From an uncultured Bacteroidales bacterium (GTDB taxonomy: Bacteria > Bacteroidota > Bacteroidia > Bacteroidales > Muribaculaceae): a stretch of 56,546 nucleotides of DNA. Location: the NCBI GenBank assembly GCA_902768435.1, contig CACXLJ010000012.1:1-56546 (forward strand), read 5' to 3'. Positions 17,796-27,368 of this stretch are shown here, in pieces; position 1 is the first letter of the stretch; every line of letters begins with the position of its first letter. The notes under the pieces are model-generated. The model saw only the letters and a program-made list of their open reading frames with translations. It did no database searches and was not told where the DNA came from. The translations under genes and the position numbers were made by a program.

Positions 17796-18278
17796 TTAGT
17801 CGCCCACTTCTTCCAGAATCTTCTGGATGTCCTTGGGTTGCAGACGGCCATAGACCTTCTCACCGATGGTTACCACAGGAGCAAGACCGCAGGCGCCCAC
17901 GCAACGCAGGCAGTCGAGCGAGAACTTGCCGTCAGGGGTGGTCTCGCCCACCTCAATCTTGAGGATGCGCTTGATTTCCTCGAGCAGTTTCTCAGAACCG
18001 CGCACATAGCAAGCGGTACCCAGGCACACCGAAATGGGGTGCTTGCCCTTGGGAGTCATGGTGAAGAACGAGTAGAATGTCACCACGCCATAGACCTTCG
18101 AGGCGGGAATGTTGAGCTTGCGAGCAATGATGCGCTGCATCTCCTCGGGCAGATAGCCGTGGAGCGACTGAGCCTCGTGCAGAATATTAATCAGTTCACC
18201 GGGTTTGTTTCCGTGCTTGTCGCAGATAGCCTCTATCTTCTCGACAACATCACATGCCAGTTTCATTTCTTTTGCCAT
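17796..18278 (-). CDS. hydC: NADH-dependent [FeFe] hydrogenase gamma subunit, NuoE-like
   Basis: This 160-residue thioredoxin-like [2Fe-2S] protein starts at ATG 18278 (a TTG upstream was not used). An N-terminal helical segment precedes the ferredoxin fold. The cluster ligands are C85, C90, C126 and C130, in the contexts VCLGTAC and RCVGAC typical of NuoE/HydC. In trimeric HydABC hydrogenases this subunit docks on HydB and takes part in electron transfer near the flavin. It is the last gene of hydB-hydA-hydC, 24 bp after hydA, with a terminator hairpin following. Confidence 0.93.
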   Translation of the reverse strand: MAKEMKLACDVVEKIEAICDKHGNKPGELINILHEAQSLHGYLPEEMQRIIARKLNIPASKVYGVVTFYSFFTMTPKGKHPISVCLGTACYVRGSEKLLEEIKRILKIEVGETTPDGKFSLDCLRCVGACGLAPVVTIGEKVYGRLQPKDIQKILEEVGD

Positions 18279-18302
18279 ATTATTAAAGGTATTTAGAGCC
18301 AA

Positions 18303-20069
18303 TTACTTAATAGTTTTGTCGAAATAGTGAGTGTGCAGCAGGTGGTGCGACTTCTCACTGAGTGGTTGACCCAGGAATTCCTTGTAGAGTTTCTGGATGT
18401 CGGGGTTCTCGTGGCTCTTGCGCAGCTTCTTGCCTTCGTCCTCGGCATAGAGGGCGTCGCGGCGAGCCTTGAGAATCTCGATGTTGCCATGGTGGTAGGG
18501 CTGACCGGCACCGCCAATACAGCCGCTGGGACATGCCATGACTTCCACCACATGGTAGTTGAGTTCACCAGCACGGAGTTTGTCCATGATGATGCGTGCA
18601 TTGCTCAGTGTGTGAGCCACGCACACCTTGAGTTCAAATCCGTTGAGGTCGATGGTAGCTTCACGAATGCCGTCGAAACCGCGCACATTCTCAAAGTCGA
18701 TGTGCGGCAGAGTCTTGCCGGTGTAAACCTCATAGACGGTGCGCAGAGCAGCTTCCATCACGCCGCCAGTAACGCCAAAGATGGCAGCAGCACCGGTCGA
18801 CTCGCCCAAGGGGCTGTCGAAGTCGCTGTCGGGGAGCTGAGCGAAGTTGATGTTGGCACGCTTGATGAGGCGGGCAAGTTCGCGGGTCGAGATGCTGTAG
18901 TCAACATCAGGATTGCCGTTAACCTTAAATTCTTCACGACCGCACTCATATTTCTTAGCAAGGCAGGGCATGATCGATACCACCACGAGTTTCTCGCGGG
19001 GAATGCCCATCTTCTCGGCCCAATAGGTCTTGGCGATAGCACCAAACATTTGAGCAGGCGACTTGGCGCTCGAAGGATATTCGAGCAGGTCGGGATAGTT
19101 GTGCTCAAAGAAGTTCACCCAAGCGGGGCAGCACGAAGTCATGATAGGCAGCTTCACGCTCTTGTCGCCACCCAGGAATTTCTGCAGGCGGTCGAGAATT
19201 TCAGCACCCTCTTCCATGATGGTAAGGTCGGCACCGAAGTCGGTATCGAAAGCGTAGTCGAAGCCCAGGTCACGCAGTGCAGTAGCCAGCTTGCCTGTAA
19301 CCGAAGTGCCGGGTTTCATGCCGAATTCCTCGCCCAGAGCGAAACGCACGGCGGGAGCGGGCTGAGCCACAACCACCTTGTCGGGGTTGGTGAGGTCGTC
19401 GAGCAGCTGGTCGGTGTAGTCACGCTCGGTGAGTGCGCCCACGGGGCACACTGCCACGCACTGGCCGCAATAAGTACAGTCGGTGTCAACGAACATACGG
19501 TCGAAGGTGGGAGCGATGGTGGTGTCGAAACCGCGACGGATTGCGCCGAGAACACCCACGCTCTGCACATTGTTACAAACGCTCTCGCAACGGCGGCAGT
19601 AAATACACTTCTCCATGTTGCGGGTAATGGCAGGAGTCACCTCGTTCTTGCGTTCGCTCTTAGCACCCTCGTTGTAAGGCATATGACGGATATTCAGACG
19701 CATCACCAGGCGCTGCAGTTCGCAGTCGCTGCACTTGGGGCAAGTGAGACAGTCATTGGGGTGGTCGCTCAAGATGAGCTCGGCAATGGTCTTGCGAGCG
19801 CGAATCACGCGGGCCGAGTTGGTGTAAACCACCATGCCGGGCATACAGGCGGTGGCGCAAGCAGGAGCCAGGTTGCGGCGTCCTTCCACTTCTACCACAC
19901 ACAGGCGGCACGAAGCGGGTCGGTTTTTCACGCAAGTGCCTTTCAGGTCGATGTGGCACAAGGTGGGGATATCAATGCCAACAAGTTTGCCGGCTTCCAG
20001 TAAAGTGGTGCCTTGTGGCACTTCCACTAAGTGGTTATCTATAGTGAGTTGAATCATTTTTTCTTCCAT
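18303..20069 (-). CDS. hydA: Electron-bifurcating [FeFe] hydrogenase catalytic subunit HydA
   Basis: This 588-residue catalytic subunit reduces protons or oxidises H2. From the N-terminus there is a [2Fe-2S] domain (C38, C46, C54, C57 region), a His-ligated [4Fe-4S] cluster (H103-X3-C107-X2-C110-X5-C116), two ferredoxin clusters (C155/158/161/165 and C198/201/204/208) and the H-cluster domain with TSCCP (C313), MPC (C369) and ACPSGC (C513, C517), then a small-subunit domain. The architecture equals NuoG-like HydA of Thermotoga/Acetobacterium bifurcating enzymes, which couple NADH and reduced ferredoxin to H2. The third motif reads CPSGCIGGAGQP, deviating from the usual CxGGCxxGGGQP at two glycines. 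Confidence 0.95.
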   Translation of the reverse strand: MEEKMIQLTIDNHLVEVPQGTTLLEAGKLVGIDIPTLCHIDLKGTCVKNRPASCRLCVVEVEGRRNLAPACATACMPGMVVYTNSARVIRARKTIAELILSDHPNDCLTCPKCSDCELQRLVMRLNIRHMPYNEGAKSERKNEVTPAITRNMEKCIYCRRCESVCNNVQSVGVLGAIRRGFDTTIAPTFDRMFVDTDCTYCGQCVAVCPVGALTERDYTDQLLDDLTNPDKVVVAQPAPAVRFALGEEFGMKPGTSVTGKLATALRDLGFDYAFDTDFGADLTIMEEGAEILDRLQKFLGGDKSVKLPIMTSCCPAWVNFFEHNYPDLLEYPSSAKSPAQMFGAIAKTYWAEKMGIPREKLVVVSIMPCLAKKYECGREEFKVNGNPDVDYSISTRELARLIKRANINFAQLPDSDFDSPLGESTGAAAIFGVTGGVMEAALRTVYEVYTGKTLPHIDFENVRGFDGIREATIDLNGFELKVCVAHTLSNARIIMDKLRAGELNYHVVEVMACPSGCIGGAGQPYHHGNIEILKARRDALYAEDEGKKLRKSHENPDIQKLYKEFLGQPLSEKSHHLLHTHYFDKTIK

Positions 20070-20093
20070 GATGAATAGGATTGTTCTGTGAGG

Positions 20094-22001
20094 TTAGAAA
20101 ACTTGAATAGCATCGAATTTACAACGAGACTGACACATACCGCAGCGGATGCACTTGAACGGGTTAATGACATGAGGTTTGCGCACATCACCCATGATGG
20201 CATCGGCAGGACAGTTGCGGGCGCAAGCGCCACAGCCTTTACACTTCTCGGGATTAACGGTGTAGGTAAGCAATGCCTTGCACTGACCGGCGCGGCACTT
20301 GTGGTTCTTCACATGTTCCACATATTCATCGTAGAAATTGTCGATAGTCGACAGGATGGGGTTTGGAGAGGTTTGTCCAAGACCGCACAATGCTGTATCC
20401 TTGATAGTAGCAGCAAGGCGCTTCAGGTGCTCAATGTCGTCCATTGTGCCCTTGCCCTCGGTGATGCGGGTCAGGATTTCGAGCATGCGCTTGTTACCAA
20501 TGCGGCAGGGTGTGCACTTACCGCACGACTCGCCCACGGTGAACTCAAGATAGAACTTGGCAACCGATACCATACAGTCGTCCTCGTCCATCACAATCAT
20601 ACCGCCTGAACCCATCATTGAGCCGGCAGCGCCCAGACTCTCGTAGTCGATGGGGATATCGAGGTGCTTCTCGGTGAGGCAGCCACCCGAAGGTCCACCA
20701 GTCTGCACGGCCTTGAATTTCTTGCCGTTCTTCACGCCACCACCAATGTCGTAGATGATTTCGCGCAGGGTGGTTCCCATGGGAACTTCGATAAGACCCA
20801 CATTATTAATTTTACCAGCCAGAGCAAACACCTTGGTGCCCTTCGACTTCTCGGTACCAATAGAGGCAAACCAGTCGGCGCCCTTGGTGAGAATGATGGG
20901 AACATTGGCAAGTGTCTCCACATTGTTCACATTGGTAGGATAGCCATTGTAGCCGCTCTCGGCAGGGAAGGGAGGCTTCAGGGTGGGTTCGCCACGCTTG
21001 CCTTCCATCGAGTGGATGAGTGCAGTCTCTTCACCGCACACGAAAGCACCGGCACCGTAGCGAATCTCAACATCGAAGCTGAAATCGCTACCCATGATGT
21101 TCTTACCGAGCATGCCATATTCACGAGCCTGGTCGATGGCGATGCGCAGACGGTTCACTGCCAGAGGATACTCAGCACGAATGTAAATCAAACCCTGATC
21201 GGCTCCAATACAGAAACCGCAAATGGCCATAGCCTCAATCACTGAATGGGGGTCACCCTCCATGATAGAGCGGTCCATGAATGCACCGGGGTCACCCTCG
21301 TCGGCATTACAAACCACATATTTGTGCTCAGCCTGATAGCCACGGGCAAAGCCCCACTTCATACCGGTGGGGAAGCCGGCGCCACCACGACCACGCAGAC
21401 CCGATTTCTTGATTTCTTCAATCACCTGCTCGGGAGTCTGGTTCTGGAGAGCATTCGACAGTGCTGCATAGCCATCGCGAGCGATGTAGTCAGCAATGTT
21501 CTCAGGATCAATAAAGCCGCAGTTGCGCAGAGCCACACGCTTCTGTTTGCGATAGAAGTCCATGTGCTTGGAGTCGCTCACATGCTCGTTGGTCTTGGGG
21601 TCGAGATAGAGCAGACGCTCCACACGACGACCAGCAATCACGTGCTCCTTGACAATCTCCTCGGCATCTTCAGGCTTAACCTGAGTGTAGAAGGTGTTAT
21701 CGGGAATCACTTTCACGATGGGGCCTTTCTCACAGAAGCCGAAGCAACCGGTCACGATTACTTCAACCTTGTCGGCAATGTCATTGTCTTCAATGACAGC
21801 CTTGAGGCACTCGACGATTTTCGCACTGCTCGAAGCCTTGCAACCCGTACCGCCACAACAGAGCAACTGAATGTGCTCGGTACCCACAGCAAGACCGCAA
21901 GCCTTATCGCTCACAGCAGCGTAGCTCAATTCACGAACTTCAAGGTTCGCTTGAGCTTTCTTCCTGAATTGGATTAGGTCTTCAAAATTCAAGGTTTTCA
22001 C
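20094..22001 (-). CDS. hydB: NADH-dependent [FeFe] hydrogenase beta subunit, NuoF-like flavoprotein
   Basis: This 635-residue diaphorase subunit binds FMN and NAD(H) and is the bifurcation site in HydABC. Domains: thioredoxin-like [2Fe-2S] (C49, C54, C86, C90); NuoF core with the NADH/FMN glycine-rich loops GLRGRGGAGFPTGMKW and CNADEGDPGAFMDR; an SLBB region; the [4Fe-4S] site ESCGKCTPCR with a later Cys in TALCGLGQ; and two C-terminal ferredoxin clusters (EKCKGCGACARNCP and KCIRCGMCQSRC). It is the first gene of hydBAC, 24 bp before hydA. Confidence 0.95.
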   Translation of the reverse strand: MKTLNFEDLIQFRKKAQANLEVRELSYAAVSDKACGLAVGTEHIQLLCCGGTGCKASSSAKIVECLKAVIEDNDIADKVEVIVTGCFGFCEKGPIVKVIPDNTFYTQVKPEDAEEIVKEHVIAGRRVERLLYLDPKTNEHVSDSKHMDFYRKQKRVALRNCGFIDPENIADYIARDGYAALSNALQNQTPEQVIEEIKKSGLRGRGGAGFPTGMKWGFARGYQAEHKYVVCNADEGDPGAFMDRSIMEGDPHSVIEAMAICGFCIGADQGLIYIRAEYPLAVNRLRIAIDQAREYGMLGKNIMGSDFSFDVEIRYGAGAFVCGEETALIHSMEGKRGEPTLKPPFPAESGYNGYPTNVNNVETLANVPIILTKGADWFASIGTEKSKGTKVFALAGKINNVGLIEVPMGTTLREIIYDIGGGVKNGKKFKAVQTGGPSGGCLTEKHLDIPIDYESLGAAGSMMGSGGMIVMDEDDCMVSVAKFYLEFTVGESCGKCTPCRIGNKRMLEILTRITEGKGTMDDIEHLKRLAATIKDTALCGLGQTSPNPILSTIDNFYDEYVEHVKNHKCRAGQCKALLTYTVNPEKCKGCGACARNCPADAIMGDVRKPHVINPFKCIRCGMCQSRCKFDAIQVF

Positions 22002-22320
22002 AAAAAAATGATTTTTTAAGTTATTAGTTATTAGTTGTTTAAATAGAATAATCCAGACATCATCTGGCCTCGCAACAAGAGAGGCTTTGAAAATTCACAC
22101 GAAATTACTGATTATATTTCAATTATAACACATTATGATAGGTATTTTAACATAATTTCATACTCTGCTTTCAGGCTCTGCCCTCGCCCATTTCTCGCGC
22201 TCTGATTATTGATAATAACACCATAGGCATTTATAACTCAAAAGTGGTCATCAGCATCAAAAAAATGCAATAATAAATAACCTTTTTCGTAAAAAATGTG
22301 CTCAGTCTTTTAAAAATGAT
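22002..22320. other. AT-rich divergent intergenic region
   Basis: This spacer separates divergent hydB (minus) and the polysaccharide-export gene (plus). No clear minus-strand -7 box was found; the nearest is a one-mismatch TAATTTCG at 22100-22107. Overlapping small inverted repeats lie at 22053-22085 (CCAGA-N5-TCTGG and GCCTC-N9-GAGGC) in what would be the hydB leader. No gene is supported. Confidence 0.4.
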
Positions 22321-22328
22321 TAACTTTG
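22321..22328 (+). promoter_or_regulatory. -7 box for the polysaccharide export gene
   Basis: TAACTTTG fits TAnnTTTG and lies 31 bp before ATG 22360. No well-placed TTG is visible upstream. Confidence 0.55.
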
Positions 22329-22359
22329 TGGCAGAACTAAACCAAACTATCCTTAAGTT

Positions 22360-23166
22360 ATGAAGAAATACATCTATTCGTTGATGACTTTAGCCATCAT
22401 CATTTTAGCAGGGTGCTCAACACCTAAGGACATTGCTTACATGCAGGATGCCGACCAGTTACCTACCGAAGTGCTCAACGCAGCCGCCAAAGTGGTTGAT
22501 CCCGTCATCATGCCAGGCGACATACTCCAAATCAATGTGGGTAGTCTCAACTCCGAGGCCGTGAAACCCTTCAACAAGACCGAGTATCTGGCCACTACTT
22601 CCAATGTGAGCAATAATGACCAGGAAAACTCAATCTTTTATTATCTGGTTGACAACAACGGTTACATCGACTTTCCGATGCTGGGTCAGCTGCACATTGG
22701 CGGCATGACGCAAAGCGCTGTGCAAAACCACATTGCCTCGCTCATCTATCCGCGTTACCTCACCGAGAAACCCAATGTGGAAGTGCGCTTCAAGAACTTC
22801 CATGTCTATGTCTTGGGCGAGGTCAGGAGTCCGGGCATGCTCAAGGCAGCCAACGGCCGCATGAATGTGCTGGAAGCCATCGCTCAGGCTGGCGACCTCA
22901 ACATCCAGGGACGCCGCGACAATGTGATGGTGATTCACACCAACTCCGACGGCAGCCGCAGCGTGAACCGCGTGAACCTGCTCGACAAGAACCTGCTCGT
23001 ATCGCCGCACTTCAACCTGCAGCAAAACGACATCATCTATGTTGAACCCAATGCCTCAAAGGCCCGTTCGTCGTGGAGTGTTCCTCCCGGCCTGAGCCTG
23101 GGTATGAGTGCCGTGGGTACGCTCATCTCCATTGCAACCTTCGTCATCACACTCACCAAACTCTAA
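22360..23166 (+). CDS. Polysaccharide export lipoprotein (Wza/OPX family), solitary
   Basis: This 268-residue protein has a lipobox ILAGC (Cys ~19). The poly_export domain (about residues 48-140, IMPGDILQINVGS and the IDFPMLGQLHIGG segment) is followed by a SLBB domain (FHVYVLGEVRSPG, LEAIAQAGDLN). A C-terminal hydrophobic segment near residues 245-266 could span the outer membrane, as in OPX proteins that end in a membrane helix. These proteins form the export channel for capsular or exopolysaccharide. No Wzc kinase or glycosyltransferase is adjacent, so the partner locus must be elsewhere or the gene is an orphan. A strong terminator follows. Confidence 0.92.
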   Translation: MKKYIYSLMTLAIIILAGCSTPKDIAYMQDADQLPTEVLNAAAKVVDPVIMPGDILQINVGSLNSEAVKPFNKTEYLATTSNVSNNDQENSIFYYLVDNNGYIDFPMLGQLHIGGMTQSAVQNHIASLIYPRYLTEKPNVEVRFKNFHVYVLGEVRSPGMLKAANGRMNVLEAIAQAGDLNIQGRRDNVMVIHTNSDGSRSVNRVNLLDKNLLVSPHFNLQQNDIIYVEPNASKARSSWSVPPGLSLGMSAVGTLISIATFVITLTKL

Positions 23167-23220
23167 CGATTCATCTCATACGGGTTCTACCCTATTCGGG
23201 TTAAATCTATCACATCATGG

Positions 23221-23255
23221 CGCAGCTCCCCCACCCTGGAGCTGCGTCATTTTTT
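23221..23255 (+). terminator. Rho-independent terminator after the export gene
   Basis: A 9-bp perfect stem (CGCAGCTCC / GGAGCTGCG) with an 8-nt loop is followed by TCATTTTTT. Confidence 0.88.
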
Positions 23256-23286
23256 GTGGGTAGGCGCGCAGGAGAAACGGCGAAAA

Positions 23287-23310
23287 GTGACATTTTGTCA
23301 CCTATTTTTG
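23287..23310 (+). promoter_or_regulatory. clpB promoter with abutting palindrome
   Basis: TATTTTTG (23303-23310) matches the -7 consensus. A perfect palindrome GTGAC-N5-GTCAC (23287-23301) ends one base before it, where a repressor or activator could contact the promoter. It does not resemble the CIRCE heat-shock operator. Confidence 0.6.
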
Positions 23311-23428
23311 TGTGAGAGCGCATTGGCACATCAGTTGCAATAGATTGAAAATAGAAAGGAGCAACCCCGAGATGCGCACCCACACCACGATGGCTCTGCG
23401 CTTAAAAATCGGGGACGGAATTATAACT

Positions 23429-26017
23429 ATGAACTTCAACAACTATACGATCAAAGCACAAGAGATTGTGCAAAAAGCAATTGAGATTGCACGACGCAAT
23501 CAGAACCAGGCCCTCGAGCCGGCTCACCTCATGAAAGCCCTGCTCACCGAAGGAGAATCGGTGGTGAAATTCATCTTCCAGAAACTCGACATTGCCCCGG
23601 CAATGATTGAGCGCCCCCTGGAAGAAGAACTCGCACGGCTGCCCAAGGTGAGTGGCGGCGATCCTTACTTGAGCGGTGATGCTGCCAAGGTGCTCGACAA
23701 GGCAAGTGACTATGCGCAAAAGAACGGTGACCAGTATGTGACCGTCGAAGCGCTGCTCATGGGACTCTTCATGGCCCCATCGCCCATCGCATCGATACTC
23801 AAGAGTGCCGGTGCTACCGAGAAGGACCTCAGTGCCGCTATCGCCGAACTGCGCCAGGGCAAGAAAGCCACTGGCCAGGAAGCCGAAGAGCAGTACAACG
23901 CCCTCTCGAAGTATGCCATCAACCTCAACGAGCGTGCCCGCCAGGGCAAACTCGACCCGGTGATTGGACGTGACGACGAGATTCGCCGCGTGCTGCAGAT
24001 TTTGAGCCGCCGCACCAAGAACAACCCCATCCTCATTGGCGAGCCGGGTACCGGCAAGACGGCCATTGTCGAAGGACTGGCGCAGCGCATTGTGCGCGGC
24101 GATGTGCCCGAGAACCTGCGACAGAAACAGGTGTTCTCGCTCGACATGGGCGCACTTATTGCAGGAGCCAAGTATCAGGGTGAATTTGAGGAGCGACTCA
24201 AGGCCGTAATCAACGAAATCACCAAGTCGAATGGCGAGATTATCCTCTTCATCGACGAGATTCACACCCTGGTGGGTGCTGGCAAGAGCAGCGGCGCCAT
24301 GGATGCCGCCAACATCTTGAAACCCGCCCTTGCGCGTGGTGAACTGCGCAGCATCGGTGCCACCACCCTCGACGAGTATCAGAAGTACTTCGAGAAAGAC
24401 AAGGCCCTGGAGCGCCGCTTCCAGATTGTGATGGTCGACGAACCCGACGAGGAGAGCGCCATCGCCATCATGCGTGGTCTGAAAGAGAAATATGAGAACC
24501 ACCACCAGGTGCGCATCAAGGACGAGGCCATCATCGCAGCCGTGCAGCTGAGCCAGCGATACATTAGCGACCGCTTCTTGCCCGACAAGGCCATTGACTT
24601 GGTCGACGAGGCTGCTGCCAAACTGCGCATTGAGATGGACTCAGTGCCTCAGGGACTCGACGAGATTACTCGCAAAATATCGCAACTCGAGATTGAGCGC
24701 GAGGCCATTAAGCGCGATGGCGACGCTCAGCACATTGCCGAACTCGAGAAGGAGATTGCCGAACTCCGTTACAAGGAACGCGACTACACCGCCAAGTGGA
24801 AGAGCGAGAAGGAACTGATTGGCAAAATCCAGCAGAACAAGATCGACATTGAGCAACTCAACTTCGAGGCCGAGCGTGCCGAGCGCAACGGTGACTATGC
24901 CCGCGTGGCCGAAATCCGCTATTCGCTCATCAAGCAAAAGGAGGACGAGAACCGCAACATTCAGCAACAGCTCAAGGACATGCAGGGCGACAAGGCCCTC
25001 ATCAAGGAGGAGGTCGATAGCGACGACATCGCCGAGGTGGTTTCGCGCTGGACCGGTATTCCCGTGACCAAGATGCTGCAAACCGAGAAGGACAAGCTGC
25101 TGCACCTCGAGGAGGAACTGCACAAGCGTGTCATTGGTCAAGACGAGGCCATCGTTGCCATCAGCGACGCTGTGCGCCGCAGCCGTGCCGGCCTGAACGA
25201 CCCGCGCCGACCCATTGGTTCGTTCATCTTCATGGGCACCACGGGCGTGGGCAAGACCGAACTTGCCAAGGCACTGGCCGACTACCTGTTCAACGACGAG
25301 AACATGATGACCCGCATCGACATGAGCGAGTATCAAGAGAAATTCAGCGTCACCCGACTCATCGGTTCGCCTCCAGGCTATGTAGGCTATGACGAGGGTG
25401 GACAACTCACCGAGGCCGTGCGCCGCAAACCCTACTCGGTAGTGCTCTTCGACGAGATCGAGAAAGCGCATCCCGATGTGTTCAATGTGCTGCTGCAGGT
25501 GCTCGACGACGGCCGACTCACCGACAACAAAGGCCGAACCGTCAATTTCAAGAACACCATCATCATCATGACTTCGAATCTGGGCTCCGACCTCATTCGC
25601 GAACGCTTCGAGCATCTCACGCCCGACAACCGCAGCGAGGTGATCGACAAAACCCGAAACGAGGTGTTCCAGCTGCTCAAGACACACATGCGTCCCGAGT
25701 TCCTGAACCGAATCGACGAGATCATCATGTTCACCCCGCTCGACGAGGAGCAGATTAGCCAGATCGTTTCGCTGCAGCTCAACGGTGTGAAGAAGATGCT
25801 CGCCAAGAACGGCATCACACTCGACGCCACTCCAGCAGCCATCAAGGTGCTGACGGTCGCAGGTTACGATCCCGAGTTTGGTGCACGACCTGTGAAGCGC
25901 GCCATCCAGAACATGGTGCTCAACGAGTTGAGCCGCGACATCATCGGGCAGCGGGTCGACCGCAGCAAACCTATCGTGATTGACGCCGAAAACGGAAATC
26001 TTGTTTTCAAGAATTGA
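23429..26017 (+). CDS. clpB: ATP-dependent protein disaggregase ClpB
   Basis: This 862-residue Hsp100 chaperone starts at ATG 23429, which gives the family's usual N-terminus and length; an in-frame extension lies over the promoter and was rejected. It has the N-terminal Clp_N repeats (residues ~1-150), AAA1 Walker A GEPGTGKT and Walker [10 protein letters not shown], the coiled-coil M-domain (~400-520, highly charged), AAA2 Walker A GTTGVGKT with Walker [12 protein letters not shown], and the D2-small domain with [10 protein letters not shown]. It works with DnaK to resolve protein aggregates in the cytoplasm. It is a single-gene transcript between two terminators. Confidence 0.97.
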   Translation: MNFNNYTIKAQEIVQKAIEIARRNQNQALEPAHLMKALLTEGESVVKFIFQKLDIAPAMIERPLEEELARLPKVSGGDPYLSGDAAKVLDKASDYAQKNGDQYVTVEALLMGLFMAPSPIASILKSAGATEKDLSAAIAELRQGKKATGQEAEEQYNALSKYAINLNERARQGKLDPVIGRDDEIRRVLQILSRRTKNNPILIGEPGTGKTAIVEGLAQRIVRGDVPENLRQKQVFSLDMGALIAGAKYQGEFEERLKAVINEITKSNGEIILFIDEIHTLVGAGKSSGAMDAANILKPALARGELRSIGATTLDEYQKYFEKDKALERRFQIVMVDEPDEESAIAIMRGLKEKYENHHQVRIKDEAIIAAVQLSQRYISDRFLPDKAIDLVDEAAAKLRIEMDSVPQGLDEITRKISQLEIEREAIKRDGDAQHIAELEKEIAELRYKERDYTAKWKSEKELIGKIQQNKIDIEQLNFEAERAERNGDYARVAEIRYSLIKQKEDENRNIQQQLKDMQGDKALIKEEVDSDDIAEVVSRWTGIPVTKMLQTEKDKLLHLEEELHKRVIGQDEAIVAISDAVRRSRAGLNDPRRPIGSFIFMGTTGVGKTELAKALADYLFNDENMMTRIDMSEYQEKFSVTRLIGSPPGYVGYDEGGQLTEAVRRKPYSVVLFDEIEKAHPDVFNVLLQVLDDGRLTDNKGRTVNFKNTIIIMTSNLGSDLIRERFEHLTPDNRSEVIDKTRNEVFQLLKTHMRPEFLNRIDEIIMFTPLDEEQISQIVSLQLNGVKKMLAKNGITLDATPAAIKVLTVAGYDPEFGARPVKRAIQNMVLNELSRDIIGQRVDRSKPIVIDAENGNLVFKN

Positions 26018-26061
26018 TTCCAAAGGCGATAATCTGACACTCTCAGAAACTAAAAAGTTTA

Positions 26062-26098
26062 GGCGGGTCCTGGTCATTCAGGGCCCGCCTTTCATTTT
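26062..26098 (+). terminator. Terminator after clpB
   Basis: An 11-bp stem (GGCGGGTCCTG / CAGGGCCCGCC, one G-U) with a 6-nt loop is followed by TTTCATTTT. It ends directly at the first octamer array. Confidence 0.85.
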
Positions 26099-26100
26099 AA

Positions 26101-26164
26101 TTCTCGAGCACTCGAGTATTCGATTACTCGATTATTCGATTATTCGATTATTCGAGCATTCGAG
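26101..26164. repeat. Octamer tandem array 1 (8 units, TAYTCGAW)
   Basis: Eight consecutive 8-bp units in perfect register, nearly all TAYTCGAW-like (for example TATTCGAT, TACTCGAT, CACTCGAG), fill the space between the clpB terminator and the 3' end of leuB. The orientation as read on the plus strand is the same as arrays 2 and 3. The array is not coding and not a CRISPR (no spacers). Confidence 0.9.
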
Positions 26165-26167
26165 ATT

Positions 26168-27229
26168 TCAATTTTTCAGGATGAAATCTACAATCCACTC
26201 CCCTACCTGGGTGGTGCCGTAATGCGGGCCACCCGGTTTTTGTATGTCGGGGGTGCGAATGCCCTGCTCTATGCTCTGCGCCACGGCCTCGCGCACGGCT
26301 CGGCCTTCTTCGGCAAGTCCGAAATGCTCGAAGAGCATCGCCACACACAGGATTTGCGCCACAGGATTAGCAATGTTCTGCCCGGCTGCCTGAGGCCAAC
26401 TGCCATGCACCGGTTCGAAGAGCGGAGTGCCCGTTCCCAGCGATGCCGAGGGGAGCAAGCCCATAGAGCCGCTGATGCACGCCGCCTCGTCGGTGAGGAT
26501 GTCGCCAAAGGTGTTCTCAGTCACAATCACATCGAAGTAGCGCGGCTCGGCAATCATGCGCATCGAGGCATAGTCCACAAACATATAGTCGACCCGCACC
26601 TCGGGATACTGGGGTTCCATTTCCTGTGCAATCTGCCTCCACAGGCGGCTCGAGTCAAGAATATTGGCCTTGTCGACCACGGTGAGGTGGCGCTGGCGGC
26701 TCATGGCCGTCTCAAAGCCCACGCGCAAGATGCGCTCAATCTCGGGACGGGTATAAACGCAGGTATCAAAAGCACGATCATTGGTACGGCCACGCTCGCC
26801 AAAGTACATGCCGCCCGTCAACTCGCGAATGCACACAAAGTCGGCCCCCTCGAGCAACTCGGCACGCAGCGGCGACAGGTGCAGCAGCGATGCATAGGTG
26901 CTGATAGGCCGCACATTGGCAAACAGGCCCAGCTGACTGCGCATGGCCAGCAAGCCCTGCTCGGGCCGCACTGGCGATGTGGGGTTGTTATCATATTTCG
27001 GGTCGCCCACGGCGCTGAACAGCACCGCATCGGCACGCTGGCACACGGCAAGTGTCTCGGGCGGGAACGGGTCGCCCACCACATCGATGGCATGGGCACC
27101 GCAAATCGCATGTTCAAATTCCACTTCATGACCAAATCGCTTGGCAACTGCCTCGGTCACAGCCACACCCTGACGGCTAATTTCAGGGCCAATTCCGTCT
27201 CCAGCCAGCACGGCTATCTTCAGTTTCAT
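26168..27229 (-). CDS. leuB: 3-isopropylmalate dehydrogenase
   Basis: This 353-residue enzyme performs the NAD-dependent oxidative decarboxylation of 3-isopropylmalate to 2-ketoisocaproate in leucine biosynthesis. Visible hallmarks are the N-terminal [12 protein letters not shown], the substrate-specificity and binding segment [24 protein letters not shown], the [14 protein letters not shown] catalytic Lys-Asp region and the [12 protein letters not shown] metal/NAD loop. The length is normal. It is unusual in standing alone: leuA/leuC/leuD are not adjacent. It is bracketed on both sides by octamer repeat arrays only a few to 75 bp from its ends. Confidence 0.96.
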   Translation of the reverse strand: MKLKIAVLAGDGIGPEISRQGVAVTEAVAKRFGHEVEFEHAICGAHAIDVVGDPFPPETLAVCQRADAVLFSAVGDPKYDNNPTSPVRPEQGLLAMRSQLGLFANVRPISTYASLLHLSPLRAELLEGADFVCIRELTGGMYFGERGRTNDRAFDTCVYTRPEIERILRVGFETAMSRQRHLTVVDKANILDSSRLWRQIAQEMEPQYPEVRVDYMFVDYASMRMIAEPRYFDVIVTENTFGDILTDEAACISGSMGLLPSASLGTGTPLFEPVHGSWPQAAGQNIANPVAQILCVAMLFEHFGLAEEGRAVREAVAQSIEQGIRTPDIQKPGGPHYGTTQVGEWIVDFILKN

Positions 27230-27304
27230 GTCTTTTTCGGTTTTTATCTATTATTGTTATTAAGGTGTCAACTAAAACTTATTCCCAATTCTCTAATCAC
27301 TGTT

Positions 27305-27368
27305 ATCTCGATTATTCGATTATTCGATTACTCGAATGCTCGAATGCTCGATTACTCGATTGCTCGAT
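27305..27368. repeat. Octamer tandem array 2 (8 units, TAYTCGAW)
   Basis: Eight 8-bp units in register (such as TATTCGAT, TACTCGAA, TGCTCGAT) lie 75 bp upstream of the leuB start, in the same orientation as array 1, so leuB sits between direct array copies. It abuts the heptamer array at 27369. Confidence 0.9.

Noticed and set aside
23287..23301. CIRCE operator upstream of clpB
   Set aside because: The palindrome is GTGAC-N5-GTCAC, not TTAGCACTC-N9-GAGTGCTAA.
26101..27368. Octamer arrays as CRISPR arrays
   Set aside because: The repeats are contiguous 8-bp units with no spacers and no cas genes.
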